Assembly: GCF_001421515.1 (NCBI RefSeq)
Contig: NZ_LMKM01000017.1
Span: forward strand, 1 to 48,426
Source: Pedobacter sp. Leaf216
GTDB lineage: Bacteria > Bacteroidota > Bacteroidia > Sphingobacteriales > Sphingobacteriaceae
Reading direction: 5' to 3'
DNA: 48,426 nt
The translations under genes were made by a program, and so were the position numbers. Below, piece by piece: positions 7,461-16,424 of the stretch (position 1 is its first letter; the number at the start of each line of letters is the position of its first letter). A model generated the notes under the pieces. The model worked only from the letters and a program-made list of their open reading frames with translations. It did not search any database and was not told where the DNA came from.

Positions 7461-8408
7461 ATGACAGAAGAACAGGCAAAAGAGCTGCTGCAGAAATTCC
7501 TCGATAAGCAGGCAAATCCGGAAGAACAAAAAAAAGTTGAAGAATGGTATGCCGCGCTCGATCAGCAAAAAGTTGAAGTGGCTGCCGACCGTAAAGCAGC
7601 AATTGGAGCGCAGCTACTTGTTAACCTTAAGGCGGCAATGCGTAATGAAACTCAGCATCAAAAAGTATTTAAGCTTAAATTTTTTGTCAGGATTGCAGCA
7701 GCCGTACTCATTATCATTACAGTTGGTTTAAGCATTTGGAAAAGCAGTTCACCGGTAAGTTCAAACGGAAACCAGCTTACCGTAATTACGGGGAGTAAAG
7801 AGCAGAAACGCATTACCTTATCCGATGGTTCGGTGGTTATGCTGGGCCCTTCAGCAAAAATTATCTACCCAAAAATATTTTCTTCAAACAGTCGCCACAT
7901 TATACTAAAAGAGGGCGAAGCTTTTTTCGACATTGCCCACCAAGAGCAAAGACCATTTACGGTGCATACCACATCGGGTGTTGATATCAGGGTGTTGGGT
8001 ACCTCGTTCAAGGTGAAATCCTATCAGGCCAGTAAACACATCGAGGTTGCTGTAGTTACCGGAAAAGTTTCGGTAAGCAACAAAAATGGAAATCTGGGCA
8101 CGCTGATTAAAGATGAATTTTTAACCTACGATAAAGATGGCGGCCGTGCATCAATCCACAAGTTGAAAGCGGCAGCCTTTGTAGAACTTGCTTTTGAAGG
8201 CGCAACGTTGGAGCAGGTGATCAACAAACTCCAATATGTGTACAGCATTAAAATCTCTTTGAGCGATACCGCTTTGAATAAACTTAAAACTACGGCCGTT
8301 TTTAGCAGCAGGCAAACGCCCGAAGAAATTCTGGATATCATCTGCAGTTTGCACCACCTAAAATTCAATGCATCCAAAAACCATAAAACATTTAATATAT
8401 ACAGATGA
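7461..8408 (+). CDS. FecR-family anti-sigma factor
   Basis: 315 residues in the usual order: a cytoplasmic N-terminal part that would bind the sigma factor (1-70), one membrane helix (about 74-92), the periplasmic FecR domain (SDGSVVMLGPSAKIIYP, then EGEAFFDIAHQEQRPFTVHT and VLGTSFKVK), and a C-terminal DUF4974 domain (ATLEQVINKLQYVYSIKISL). Family knowledge: the periplasmic part contacts the N-terminal signalling domain of a TonB receptor and controls release of the sigma factor. The adjacent SusC does carry such a domain, so the three form a likely trans-envelope signalling set. Confidence 0.93.
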   Translation: MTEEQAKELLQKFLDKQANPEEQKKVEEWYAALDQQKVEVAADRKAAIGAQLLVNLKAAMRNETQHQKVFKLKFFVRIAAAVLIIITVGLSIWKSSSPVSSNGNQLTVITGSKEQKRITLSDGSVVMLGPSAKIIYPKIFSSNSRHIILKEGEAFFDIAHQEQRPFTVHTTSGVDIRVLGTSFKVKSYQASKHIEVAVVTGKVSVSNKNGNLGTLIKDEFLTYDKDGGRASIHKLKAAAFVELAFEGATLEQVINKLQYVYSIKISLSDTALNKLKTTAVFSSRQTPEEILDIICSLHHLKFNASKNHKTFNIYR

Positions 8409-8534
8409 GATAAGGATATGATACAACAATCATCTGCGGTACCGATCAGATCGGCCACCGTAATCTTTCTTTCTGGCAGAAAAAGTCAGCACAATTAAAG
8501 CTTTACAAATAAATAAAATCAAACAAATTAAACA

Positions 8535-11500
8535 ATGAAAACAACCTCCCCTAAGAGGACTCCAGCGCTTCATAAGATCATGAAATACTCATGTTTAACA
8601 TTTTCAATTCTCTGCATATTTTGCAGCTCAATACTGGCTTCGGCAGGTATGGCGCAAAAGTTAGCGCAAACAACGGTGAGCATTACAATTGGCAAAGGCC
8701 GTAAGATGACCGAAATTATCAAAGAAATCGAATCGCGTACGGGATTGAGTTTTGTGTACAACCCTGACCAGTTGCAGCAGAAAAACACGTATGTAAGCGG
8801 CGATTTTACCACTGAGCCCGTAAGATCGTTACTTGATAGGCTTGGTTTACAGGTTTTAGAAAAAGGCGACTACATCATACTCAATAATGCAGTATTTAAT
8901 AAACCCGACAGAGTAATTACCGGGATAGTAAGAGATTCTACAGGTATTTCTTTACCTGGTGTTTCGGTTAAAGTATTGGGTACACAAAGCGGCACCATAA
9001 CCGATGGCAACGGTGCTTACCGTATTGAGGTGGGGGCAGATGCAGTACTCTCATTTTCGATGATCGGGTACCGTACCAAAGAAATAAAAGTGGGCGAAAG
9101 CCAGGTGATTAACATGGTTTTAAGTGAAGAACGATCTACACTTGCCGATGTAGTGGTAGTGGGTTACGGAACGCAGAAAAAAGAAACGTTAACGGGCGCA
9201 ATCAGCATTGTAGGGATGGATAAACTTTCTTCCCGATCGCTGAACAGTGTAGGGGAGGTACTTGCCGGAAAAACCCCAGGTGTAATTGTTACCAATGAGG
9301 GTGGCGATCCAACATCTATGCCGCGTATCAACGTTCGTGGCTCTGGTGGTATCAACGGTGAAAATGCACTTTATGTAATCGATGGATCTATTTTTACAGG
9401 TACACCACAGCTAAATCCCAATGATATTGAATCCATTTCGGTATTAAAAGACGGATCTGCAGCAATTTATGGCGCAAGAGCTTCGGGAGGCGTAATATTA
9501 ATTACCACCAAAAAGGGCAAAAGCGGCAAAATGCAGATCAGTTTTGATGCAAAGGTTGGTTGGCAAAATGCCTGGAAAAAACTAGAACCTTTAAATGCAC
9601 AGCAACGTGCACAAGTGGCCGCAACAGCCGCCAAAAACGGCGGAACCACCATTTTGCCTGCCTTTGATGCTACGAAATATCCCGATGGGCAGATTACCCG
9701 TACCAACTGGATGGATGAAGTATTTAGAGAAGGTTTATTGCAGGATTACAATGCCGCTATAAACGGTGGAAGCGAAAAATCCAATTATTACCTAAGTTTC
9801 AATTACCGCAATGCAGAAGGAATTGTATTAAATACCAAAAGCAAACGCTATAACTTTAGGATTAATACCGAGCATGAGGTTACCAATTGGTTAAAAGTTG
9901 GCGAAAACCTTTCTTACAGCAGTACCAACGGAAATGGTGCCAACACCAGCAGCGATTATACAGGGGCCTTACTTTCTGCAATTTATTATCCAACCAACGG
10001 AACACCGTATAATGCCGATGGCAGCTTTGCCGGTTTGCCAGGGCCATATGCCGGAGATTATGGTGATATTGTTAACCCTGTAGCAGAGTTAAATCGCATC
10101 GATATCAATAACCCTATAAATGTATTGGTAATTAATCCTTACGCCAATATTAAACTGGCCAAAGGTTTAACATTTAGGTCTAACTTAAGCATTACCAAAA
10201 CAGATGCTTCTTTTAAAAGTTTTACACCTAAAAGGCCAGAAGTAGGAAAGCCGGTATTGAGCAATAGTTTGCAGGAAAGCAGTAACCGCAATAATGATTT
10301 CTTAACCGAACAAGTATTAAATTATAAAAATACTTTTGGTAACCACCAGCTGGATGTTACCGGAGGTTATTCATTTCAAAAAACACAGTATAAAAGTTTA
10401 TTCGCTTCAGGTGCCGGTTTTGATGATGAATCGCCACAGTACAGGTATTTAATGAATGCCACAGTGATACAGCCATCCTCAAGCGGTTATACAGCGCAGG
10501 CCTTATCATCATTGTTTTTACGTGCAAATTATAACTACCGCGAAAAATACCTGGTATCGTTAATCGGTCGCCGCGATGGTTCATCTTTACTTACCCAAAA
10601 TAACAGAACCAGGAATTATGGTTCTGCTTCAGCCGGATGGATCATCAGCAAAGAAGATTTTCTTAAAAATGTGAGTTGGTTAAATGAACTGAAATTAAGG
10701 GGCAGCTACGGTTTTCTTGGCAATTTAGCCTCGCTAACTTCCGATGCGGTTAACCCGTTATTGGCACCAACACAAAGTTACTTCGGGCAAACGCCAACTT
10801 TGCAAAATGGTTATGTTCAAAATGTTTTGGCCAATGTTAACATTGCCTGGGCAGAATCCAAACAAACCAATCTTGGTGTTGATGTAGCTGTATTGGGCCG
10901 TTTAAATCTTTCTGCAGATTATTTTATTAAAGAAATCGATAAAATGATCCTAACCAGAACCTTACCCGGAACCGCAGGTTTAAATACGCAAATTATTAAT
11001 GCAGGTAAAGTAAGAGATAAAGGTATCGAACTGGGTTTAACTTACAACAGTGATAAAAATGCAGCTTTCACCTACTCGGTAAATGCTACTTTAACAAAAA
11101 TAAACAACAAAATAGAAGAACTTATACCCGGTATAGAAAACCAGGTAGTTGCTACCAATTTCCGCAATGAGGTTGCGCCACTTACCAATAGGGTGGGCCA
11201 GCCGCTGTATAGTTATTTTGTGTTAAAAACAGATGGCATTTTCCAAAGTCAGGCAGAAGCTGATAACTATAAAAATGCAAAGGGAACCAAAATCCAGCCT
11301 AATGCAAAAGCAGGTGATTTTAAATTCGTGGATATTAATGGCGATGGATCAATTGATGGTAACGACCGTTATTTTGCAGGCAGTGCTTACCCGGATTTTT
11401 CTTACGGCTTAAGTTTTAATGCAAGCTATAAAAACTTCGATTTCAACATTTTTGCACAAGGCGTACAGGGCAATAAGTTGTTTAATGCTGTGAAGCGTAC

Positions 11501-11879
11501 TACTTACAGTGCTGCCGGACCATCTTACAACAAACTGGTAGGAATTTTGGATGCTTGGTCGCCGGAAAACCCAGGAGGCAAAGTGCCGATAATATCAACC
11601 AGTGATGCCAACGGAAACTTTGCAGCTTCGGATTTTTATGTAGAAAACGGCTCATATCTGCGTATCCGCAACGTAACACTTGGTTACAGTTTGCCAAAAT
11701 CTATTGCTGGCAAATTAAAAACAGGTGGAGTAAGAATTTATGCTACAGCAAACAATCTTTTCACCATCACCAATTATTCAGGCTTTGATCCAGAAATCGG
11801 AATGGACAATAACGGGGTAGATGTTGGCCGCTATCCGCAGGCCCGAAGCTTTATCCTTGGTTTAAGTGTAAATCTATAA
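8535..11879 (+). CDS. SusC/RagA-type TonB-dependent receptor with STN domain
   Basis: 1114 residues: signal peptide (about 1-40), an STN domain (about 47-115, from TVSITIGKGRKMTEIIKEIE), a carboxypeptidase-like beta domain (about 128-200, ITGIVRDSTGISLPGVSVKV), then the TonB plug (DVVVVGYGTQKKETLTGAIS, LYVIDG, SAAIYGARASGGVI) and a long beta-barrel ending in an aromatic-rich C-terminus. It should import a substrate through the outer membrane using TonB energy, capped by the SusD lipoprotein. The STN domain means it probably signals to the upstream FecR. A DINGDGSIDGNDR stretch near residue 936 looks like a calcium loop common in SusC barrels. The 126-base leader between fecR and susC has no clear promoter. 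Confidence 0.95.
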   Translation: MKTTSPKRTPALHKIMKYSCLTFSILCIFCSSILASAGMAQKLAQTTVSITIGKGRKMTEIIKEIESRTGLSFVYNPDQLQQKNTYVSGDFTTEPVRSLLDRLGLQVLEKGDYIILNNAVFNKPDRVITGIVRDSTGISLPGVSVKVLGTQSGTITDGNGAYRIEVGADAVLSFSMIGYRTKEIKVGESQVINMVLSEERSTLADVVVVGYGTQKKETLTGAISIVGMDKLSSRSLNSVGEVLAGKTPGVIVTNEGGDPTSMPRINVRGSGGINGENALYVIDGSIFTGTPQLNPNDIESISVLKDGSAAIYGARASGGVILITTKKGKSGKMQISFDAKVGWQNAWKKLEPLNAQQRAQVAATAAKNGGTTILPAFDATKYPDGQITRTNWMDEVFREGLLQDYNAAINGGSEKSNYYLSFNYRNAEGIVLNTKSKRYNFRINTEHEVTNWLKVGENLSYSSTNGNGANTSSDYTGALLSAIYYPTNGTPYNADGSFAGLPGPYAGDYGDIVNPVAELNRIDINNPINVLVINPYANIKLAKGLTFRSNLSITKTDASFKSFTPKRPEVGKPVLSNSLQESSNRNNDFLTEQVLNYKNTFGNHQLDVTGGYSFQKTQYKSLFASGAGFDDESPQYRYLMNATVIQPSSSGYTAQALSSLFLRANYNYREKYLVSLIGRRDGSSLLTQNNRTRNYGSASAGWIISKEDFLKNVSWLNELKLRGSYGFLGNLASLTSDAVNPLLAPTQSYFGQTPTLQNGYVQNVLANVNIAWAESKQTNLGVDVAVLGRLNLSADYFIKEIDKMILTRTLPGTAGLNTQIINAGKVRDKGIELGLTYNSDKNAAFTYSVNATLTKINNKIEELIPGIENQVVATNFRNEVAPLTNRVGQPLYSYFVLKTDGIFQSQAEADNYKNAKGTKIQPNAKAGDFKFVDINGDGSIDGNDRYFAGSAYPDFSYGLSFNASYKNFDFNIFAQGVQGNKLFNAVKRTTYSAAGPSYNKLVGILDAWSPENPGGKVPIISTSDANGNFAASDFYVENGSYLRIRNVTLGYSLPKSIAGKLKTGGVRIYATANNLFTITNYSGFDPEIGMDNNGVDVGRYPQARSFILGLSVNL

Positions 11880-11890
11880 TAACAACAACA

Positions 11891-13414
11891 ATGAAAAAGA
11901 ATTTAAAATATATCGCATTTGCAGCAATTGCTGTTTTTTCTTCATGCACAAAAGAACTTGATATTGTACCAGAAGGATCTCCTTCGGCGCAGAATTTTTG
12001 GAAAACAAAAGAAGATGCACTGAAAGCTGAGGGCGGCATGTATGAAAACTATAATGCAGAAGATTTTTACGGTCGCGGAATGTTCTGGTTTATCAATGCC
12101 AGCGATGATATGGTTACCGGACGAAATAAACCAGAGGCCGATAACATTAAAAACTTTAACCGTACCTATGTTGGCGGAGGTTATACCGAAACCCAGTGGA
12201 GTATGCGTTATGCCATTATTAAACGCGCCAACGATATCATTACCAATGTACCTGGCATCACAATGGATGAAAGCCTAAAAAAACAGATTATTGGCGATGC
12301 CTATTTTAATGCTGGGTTGGTTTATTTTCAGCTGGCTGCAAACTATGGAAATGATAAAGCAGGGGTGCCAATCGTTATGCCAGATACCGACGCTGCCAAA
12401 CCAATTGCCCGTGCAAAAAACGTAAATGAAAATTACGACTACATCATCTCGCTTTTATTAAAAGCAGCAGATAACCTTCCTTTATTTTCGGCAATGAAAG
12501 CAGCCGATTATGGCAAAGCACATAAAACCGCAGCCTGGGCTTACCTTGCTAAAGTATATCTGTACAAAAAAGATTATACCAACGCAGCAAAATATGCCGA
12601 TATGGTAATTACCTCAGGGCAGCATGATTTAGTAAACACTAATTTTGCAGATGTATTTAAAGCCTCAAACAATTGGTCTAAAGAATATATCTGGTCGGTA
12701 GTTTGTACGCCAAGTGGTGGTGGTACAGGCTGGGGAAGCAAGCTTCCAGGTGTTATGTTAACCAATAAAGCCTGGGGAATTTACAATGGCTGGGGTTATT
12801 ATCTGCCAACCAAAGAGCTTTACGATTCATACGAAGCGGGCGATCAACGCCGTGAAGCCACCATTTTAAAACCTGGCGATAAATTTATGTTTTTCGGTGC
12901 CGAACGCAGTTTTACCAAAGATGCAGGGGCAACATCAAACTACCAGTTTAAAAAGTACATGGAGCCGTTTTCTTATGCCAACCCAGTTCCAACACACGTT
13001 AATCCGAATGGCGATAACGGAACAACAGATTTAAATGTACCGCTAATGCGTTATGCAGAGGTGTTATTAATTAAAGCAGAAGCTGCGATTAACCTTGGAG
13101 GCGGTGGAGCAGGCGATGCCGAGCTGAACAAAATCAGGCTGCGTGCAGGTTTAAGTGCTAAAACAGGAATGACAATCGAAGATCTTAAACGCGAACGCCG
13201 TAACGAACTGGCAGGCGAATGGGCAGATCGTCACCGCGATTTAGTAAGGTGGGGCGATGCGCAATCCACTTATGCTAAACCATTACATGATTTTGATGGA
13301 AGTGTAATCTGGCCGGCCCGAACCTTCAATCCACAGGTTCATGATGTTTGGGCAGTACCACAAAGAGAAATTGACAACAGTGCTGGCGTAATTAAACAAA
13401 ACCCGGGATGGTAA
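11891..13414 (+). CDS. SusD/RagB-family nutrient-binding lipoprotein
   Basis: 507 residues with a lipoprotein signal (lipobox FSSC, Cys19) and the all-helical TPR-like SusD fold: AEGGMYENYNAEDF, RRAYAIIKRAND-like helix (MRYAIIKRANDIITNV), AYFNAGLVYFQLAANYG, YAEVLLIKAEAAINLGG and the C-terminal RRNELAGEWADRHRDLVRWG. It starts 11 bases after susC and should be the surface lid that binds ligand for that transporter. Its ligand cannot be read from sequence, but the next gene, whose start overlaps this stop codon, points to phosphate esters rather than glycans. Confidence 0.95.
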   Translation: MKKNLKYIAFAAIAVFSSCTKELDIVPEGSPSAQNFWKTKEDALKAEGGMYENYNAEDFYGRGMFWFINASDDMVTGRNKPEADNIKNFNRTYVGGGYTETQWSMRYAIIKRANDIITNVPGITMDESLKKQIIGDAYFNAGLVYFQLAANYGNDKAGVPIVMPDTDAAKPIARAKNVNENYDYIISLLLKAADNLPLFSAMKAADYGKAHKTAAWAYLAKVYLYKKDYTNAAKYADMVITSGQHDLVNTNFADVFKASNNWSKEYIWSVVCTPSGGGTGWGSKLPGVMLTNKAWGIYNGWGYYLPTKELYDSYEAGDQRREATILKPGDKFMFFGAERSFTKDAGATSNYQFKKYMEPFSYANPVPTHVNPNGDNGTTDLNVPLMRYAEVLLIKAEAAINLGGGGAGDAELNKIRLRAGLSAKTGMTIEDLKRERRNELAGEWADRHRDLVRWGDAQSTYAKPLHDFDGSVIWPARTFNPQVHDVWAVPQREIDNSAGVIKQNPGW

Positions 13415-15267
13415 ATAAATTATGGATAAACCTTGCAGCCCTGGCAATACTAGTTGGGCTGCAGGGCGCATCTGCACAGCTTAAACTTGATGCAAACCGT
13501 GGACATAGCCACAATGATTACAAACAGAATATCCCCCTTTTAACAGCATATTATGCCGGAATGGGATCTATCGAAGCAGATGTATTTTTAAAAGATGGAG
13601 CACTCTATGTAGCGCATGAAGTTTCGGAAATTAAGCCTGATTTTACACTGAAAAAAATATATCTCGATCCGCTGGCGCAACGCTTTAAAGCAAATGGGAA
13701 TCATCCTTATGCAAATGCAGCCTTGAAACTGCAACTTGTTATTGATGTGAAGGAAGATTATAAACATGTTTTGCCTGTATTGCTGAAAGAATTGGATGAT
13801 TATGCTGCGGTATTTGATGTGAAAAGCAATGCTGATGCCATAAAGATTGTAATTAGTGGTGATATGCCCCTTCCGGCAGATTTTAAAAATTATGATGAGA
13901 AATTATCATTCGATGGAAGGCCGACAACCATTTATACCGAGGCACAACTGGCCAGGGTCGCAATGATCAGTGATGACCTTAAAAACCATACCACATGGAA
14001 TGGCAAAGGCAACCCCACCAAAACCGACGAAGCGAGGATGAAAGCAGCTATAATGCAGGCACACCGCAAAGGAAAGCCTTTCAGGTTTTGGGCCACTCAG
14101 GATAGTCCAAATACATGGATTGTGCTCGAAAGGTTTGGTGCAGACTGGATTAATACCGATAACCCAAATAAACTGAAAGATTTTTATCTTCATCAGGATA
14201 AGTTAAGCTATACCAATCAAACTCCTTACAAACCCTATACGCCAACTTATAAAACCGACGGCGCAGATAAGCCAGCCAAAAACATCATTTTATTAATCGG
14301 AGATGGAATGGGCCTTGCAGCCATACACGCAGGGTTAATTGCCAACCATGGTGATTTAAATATGGCAAAGTTCCATGCAATCGGGTTTTCAGAAACTGCT
14401 GCGGCCGATGCTGGCAACACCGATTCGGCTGCGGGTGGTACAGCAATGGCTACAGGCGTTAAAACCAATAACCGCTACATCGGAATGGGGCCTGATGATC
14501 AGAAAAAGACGAATTTAGTAGATACTTTGGCCGGTTTTGGAATAAAAAGTGGCATCATCAGCTCAGGCGATCTTACAGATGCCACGCCAGCGGCTTTTTA
14601 TGCCCATCAGCTCGATCGCGCTTTTAATGGTGCTATTGCAAACGACCTCTTAACCAGCAAAGCCGACGTTTTGGTCGGTTCCAACCGTAAAGCTTTTGAG
14701 CAGAATAAAAATGCTCAGCTTTTGCCGCAGCTTAAAACAAAGGGTTTTCAGTTATCGAATAATCTGACTGATTTTAAAAAGCAAAACCAGGGTAAACAGT
14801 TGGTATTGCTTGCTGATTCTGCTACCCGACCGGTGATTAAAGGCAGAGGAGATATGCTCAAACAATCGCTTTTGCATACAATTGAAATTTTAGCAAAAAA
14901 CAAACGCGGTTTCTTCATTATGGCAGAAGGAGCACAAATTGATTACGGAGGGCATGCAAATGATTTTCCTTACCTGGTTACAGAACTGCACGATTTTGAC
15001 CGCACAATTGCCGAAGCACTCCGCTTTGCTGATGAAGATGGTGAAACATTGGTAATTGTTACCGCCGACCATGAAACCGGGGGATTGACACTTTTGGATG
15101 GTTCAGCAGAAAAAGGGATGATCCGCGGCGAATTTAGTACCAACGACCATACGAGTATTATGGTTCCGGTGTTTGCCTACGGACCAGGGTCGCAATATTT
15201 TAACGGCGTTTATCCTAATAATACGATTTTTCATAAAATCATAAAGGCATATCATCTGGCCAGGTAA
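13408..15267 (+). CDS. PI-PLC/GDPD-like phosphodiesterase fused to alkaline phosphatase
   Basis: 619 residues: signal peptide (1-23), an N-terminal PI-PLC/GDPD-like domain (about 28-265), then an alkaline phosphatase domain (about 288-619). In the first, RGHSHNDY (His33, His35) and EADVFLKDG with H70 match the Aim6-like branch of the phosphodiesterase superfamily. In the second, IGDGMG (Asp299), TDSAAGG (nucleophile Ser340), DYGGHAND (His516), TADHETGG (Asp554, His555) and NDHT (His581) supply metal ligands and nucleophile. One chain could thus open a phosphodiester and then free phosphate from the monoester. The ATG overlaps the susD stop by 7 bases, so translation is coupled to the transport genes; a terminator follows. 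Confidence 0.9.
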   Translation: MVNKLWINLAALAILVGLQGASAQLKLDANRGHSHNDYKQNIPLLTAYYAGMGSIEADVFLKDGALYVAHEVSEIKPDFTLKKIYLDPLAQRFKANGNHPYANAALKLQLVIDVKEDYKHVLPVLLKELDDYAAVFDVKSNADAIKIVISGDMPLPADFKNYDEKLSFDGRPTTIYTEAQLARVAMISDDLKNHTTWNGKGNPTKTDEARMKAAIMQAHRKGKPFRFWATQDSPNTWIVLERFGADWINTDNPNKLKDFYLHQDKLSYTNQTPYKPYTPTYKTDGADKPAKNIILLIGDGMGLAAIHAGLIANHGDLNMAKFHAIGFSETAAADAGNTDSAAGGTAMATGVKTNNRYIGMGPDDQKKTNLVDTLAGFGIKSGIISSGDLTDATPAAFYAHQLDRAFNGAIANDLLTSKADVLVGSNRKAFEQNKNAQLLPQLKTKGFQLSNNLTDFKKQNQGKQLVLLADSATRPVIKGRGDMLKQSLLHTIEILAKNKRGFFIMAEGAQIDYGGHANDFPYLVTELHDFDRTIAEALRFADEDGETLVIVTADHETGGLTLLDGSAEKGMIRGEFSTNDHTSIMVPVFAYGPGSQYFNGVYPNNTIFHKIIKAYHLAR

Positions 15268-15285
15268 TAACTGGTAAGATCAGCC

Positions 15286-15325
15286 AAGCGGTGCATGTGT
15301 ATAATGGCATGCACCGCTTTTTTTT
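15286..15325 (+). terminator. Terminator after the phosphatase fusion gene
   Basis: GCGGTGCATG (15288-15297), a 10-base loop, CATGCACCGC (15308-15317) and eight T. It ends the susC-susD-phosphatase unit, so the next two phosphoesterase genes probably have their own promoter or rely on readthrough. Confidence 0.92.
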
Positions 15326-15380
15326 AGCTTAATGTTAAGGCAACATTGCAATGCTAATTTTGAAGCAATAAAGAACTATA

Positions 15381-16283
15381 ATGGAAAGAAGATCTGCACT
15401 CAAAAATATTGGTGGGCTATTTTTGTTGCCTACGCTGCCCGCAATTTCCTCAGCAGCTTATAAAAAGCCCGTGCTTAGGGTAGCGCATATTACGGATGTA
15501 CACCTGAAAAACCAATTTAATGCACCTGCAAAATTTATTAAATGCCTGCATAACCTGCAAAATCAATCGCCAAGAGTAGATTTGGTATTAAATGGAGGTG
15601 ATATCGTTTTTGATATGAATAAAGAAAATATCGCTACCATAAACGATCAATGGAAACTGGTAGGCGACACGATGAAAAACGAATGTAGCTTGCCTGTACG
15701 CTACTGTTTGGGCAACCACGATATCTGGTGGAATGAAAACACAAAAGGCGATACTTTTTATGGGAGAAAATATGCCATGGATAAGTTGCAGCTGGCTAAG
15801 CCTTATTATAGTATGGTGCAAAATGGCTGGAAAATTATTGTGCTAGACAGTACTCATCTGGATATCGACAATACCTGGTACATTGGTAAGCTGGGCGAAG
15901 AACAATTGCTGTGGTTAAAAAATGAACTTGATACAACGAGTGCCGGTATGCCAGTAATGGTAATGTCGCATATCCCTATACTTACTGCGCTCTTGATGAT
16001 AGAAGACAATATTGTAAATAAATGGACCATGTTGGGTGGCGACATGCACACCGATACCGCTAAAATCATCAACCTGTTTTATCAGCATCCAAATGTAAAG
16101 TTATGTTTAAGCGGCCATTTGCACATGCGCGATAAAGTGGTTTACAACAATGTAACCTATCTCTGCAACGGTGCAGTATCTGGTGCCTGGTGGGAGGGTA
16201 ACCGGAGAGAAACCGCACCAGGTTATGGATTGATTGATTTATACGATGATGGCAGTTTTGAAGAGCATTATGTGAATTACTGA
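15381..16283 (+). CDS. Calcineurin-like metallophosphoesterase with Tat signal
   Basis: 300 residues. The N-terminus ERRSALKNIGGLFLLP has the twin-arginine pattern, so the protein is probably exported folded. All metal-binding blocks of the calcineurin-like family are present: ITDVHLK (Asp39, His41), LNGGD, LGNHD, MSHIP and SGHLHMRD. Closest in style are CpdA/3',5'-cyclic nucleotide and glycerophosphodiester-type phosphoesterases, which hydrolyse phosphomono- or diesters with two metal ions. It lies 113 bases beyond the phosphatase fusion with a terminator between, in the same orientation, which fits a shared role in organic phosphate use. The substrate is not predictable. Confidence 0.9.
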   Translation: MERRSALKNIGGLFLLPTLPAISSAAYKKPVLRVAHITDVHLKNQFNAPAKFIKCLHNLQNQSPRVDLVLNGGDIVFDMNKENIATINDQWKLVGDTMKNECSLPVRYCLGNHDIWWNENTKGDTFYGRKYAMDKLQLAKPYYSMVQNGWKIIVLDSTHLDIDNTWYIGKLGEEQLLWLKNELDTTSAGMPVMVMSHIPILTALLMIEDNIVNKWTMLGGDMHTDTAKIINLFYQHPNVKLCLSGHLHMRDKVVYNNVTYLCNGAVSGAWWEGNRRETAPGYGLIDLYDDGSFEEHYVNY

Positions 16284-16424
16284 GGGTTTCTTCGGTTTTT
16301 TGCCACAGAAATACAGATTAATTTTTCTTGCCAATGTAACAAGCATACACATCAATACTTGTTATTCACTTAACATTGCCTTCATATTTACATCCTTGCT
16401 TTGTTTAAAAATTATTCCATTTAA

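Noticed and set aside
8126..8458. Antisense frame opposite the FecR gene
   Set aside because: A shadow of the well-supported plus-strand gene; no motif.
6805..15267. Glycan utilisation locus (classic PUL)
   Set aside because: SusC/SusD are present but there is no glycoside hydrolase, lyase or sulfatase; the enzymes are phosphoesterases.
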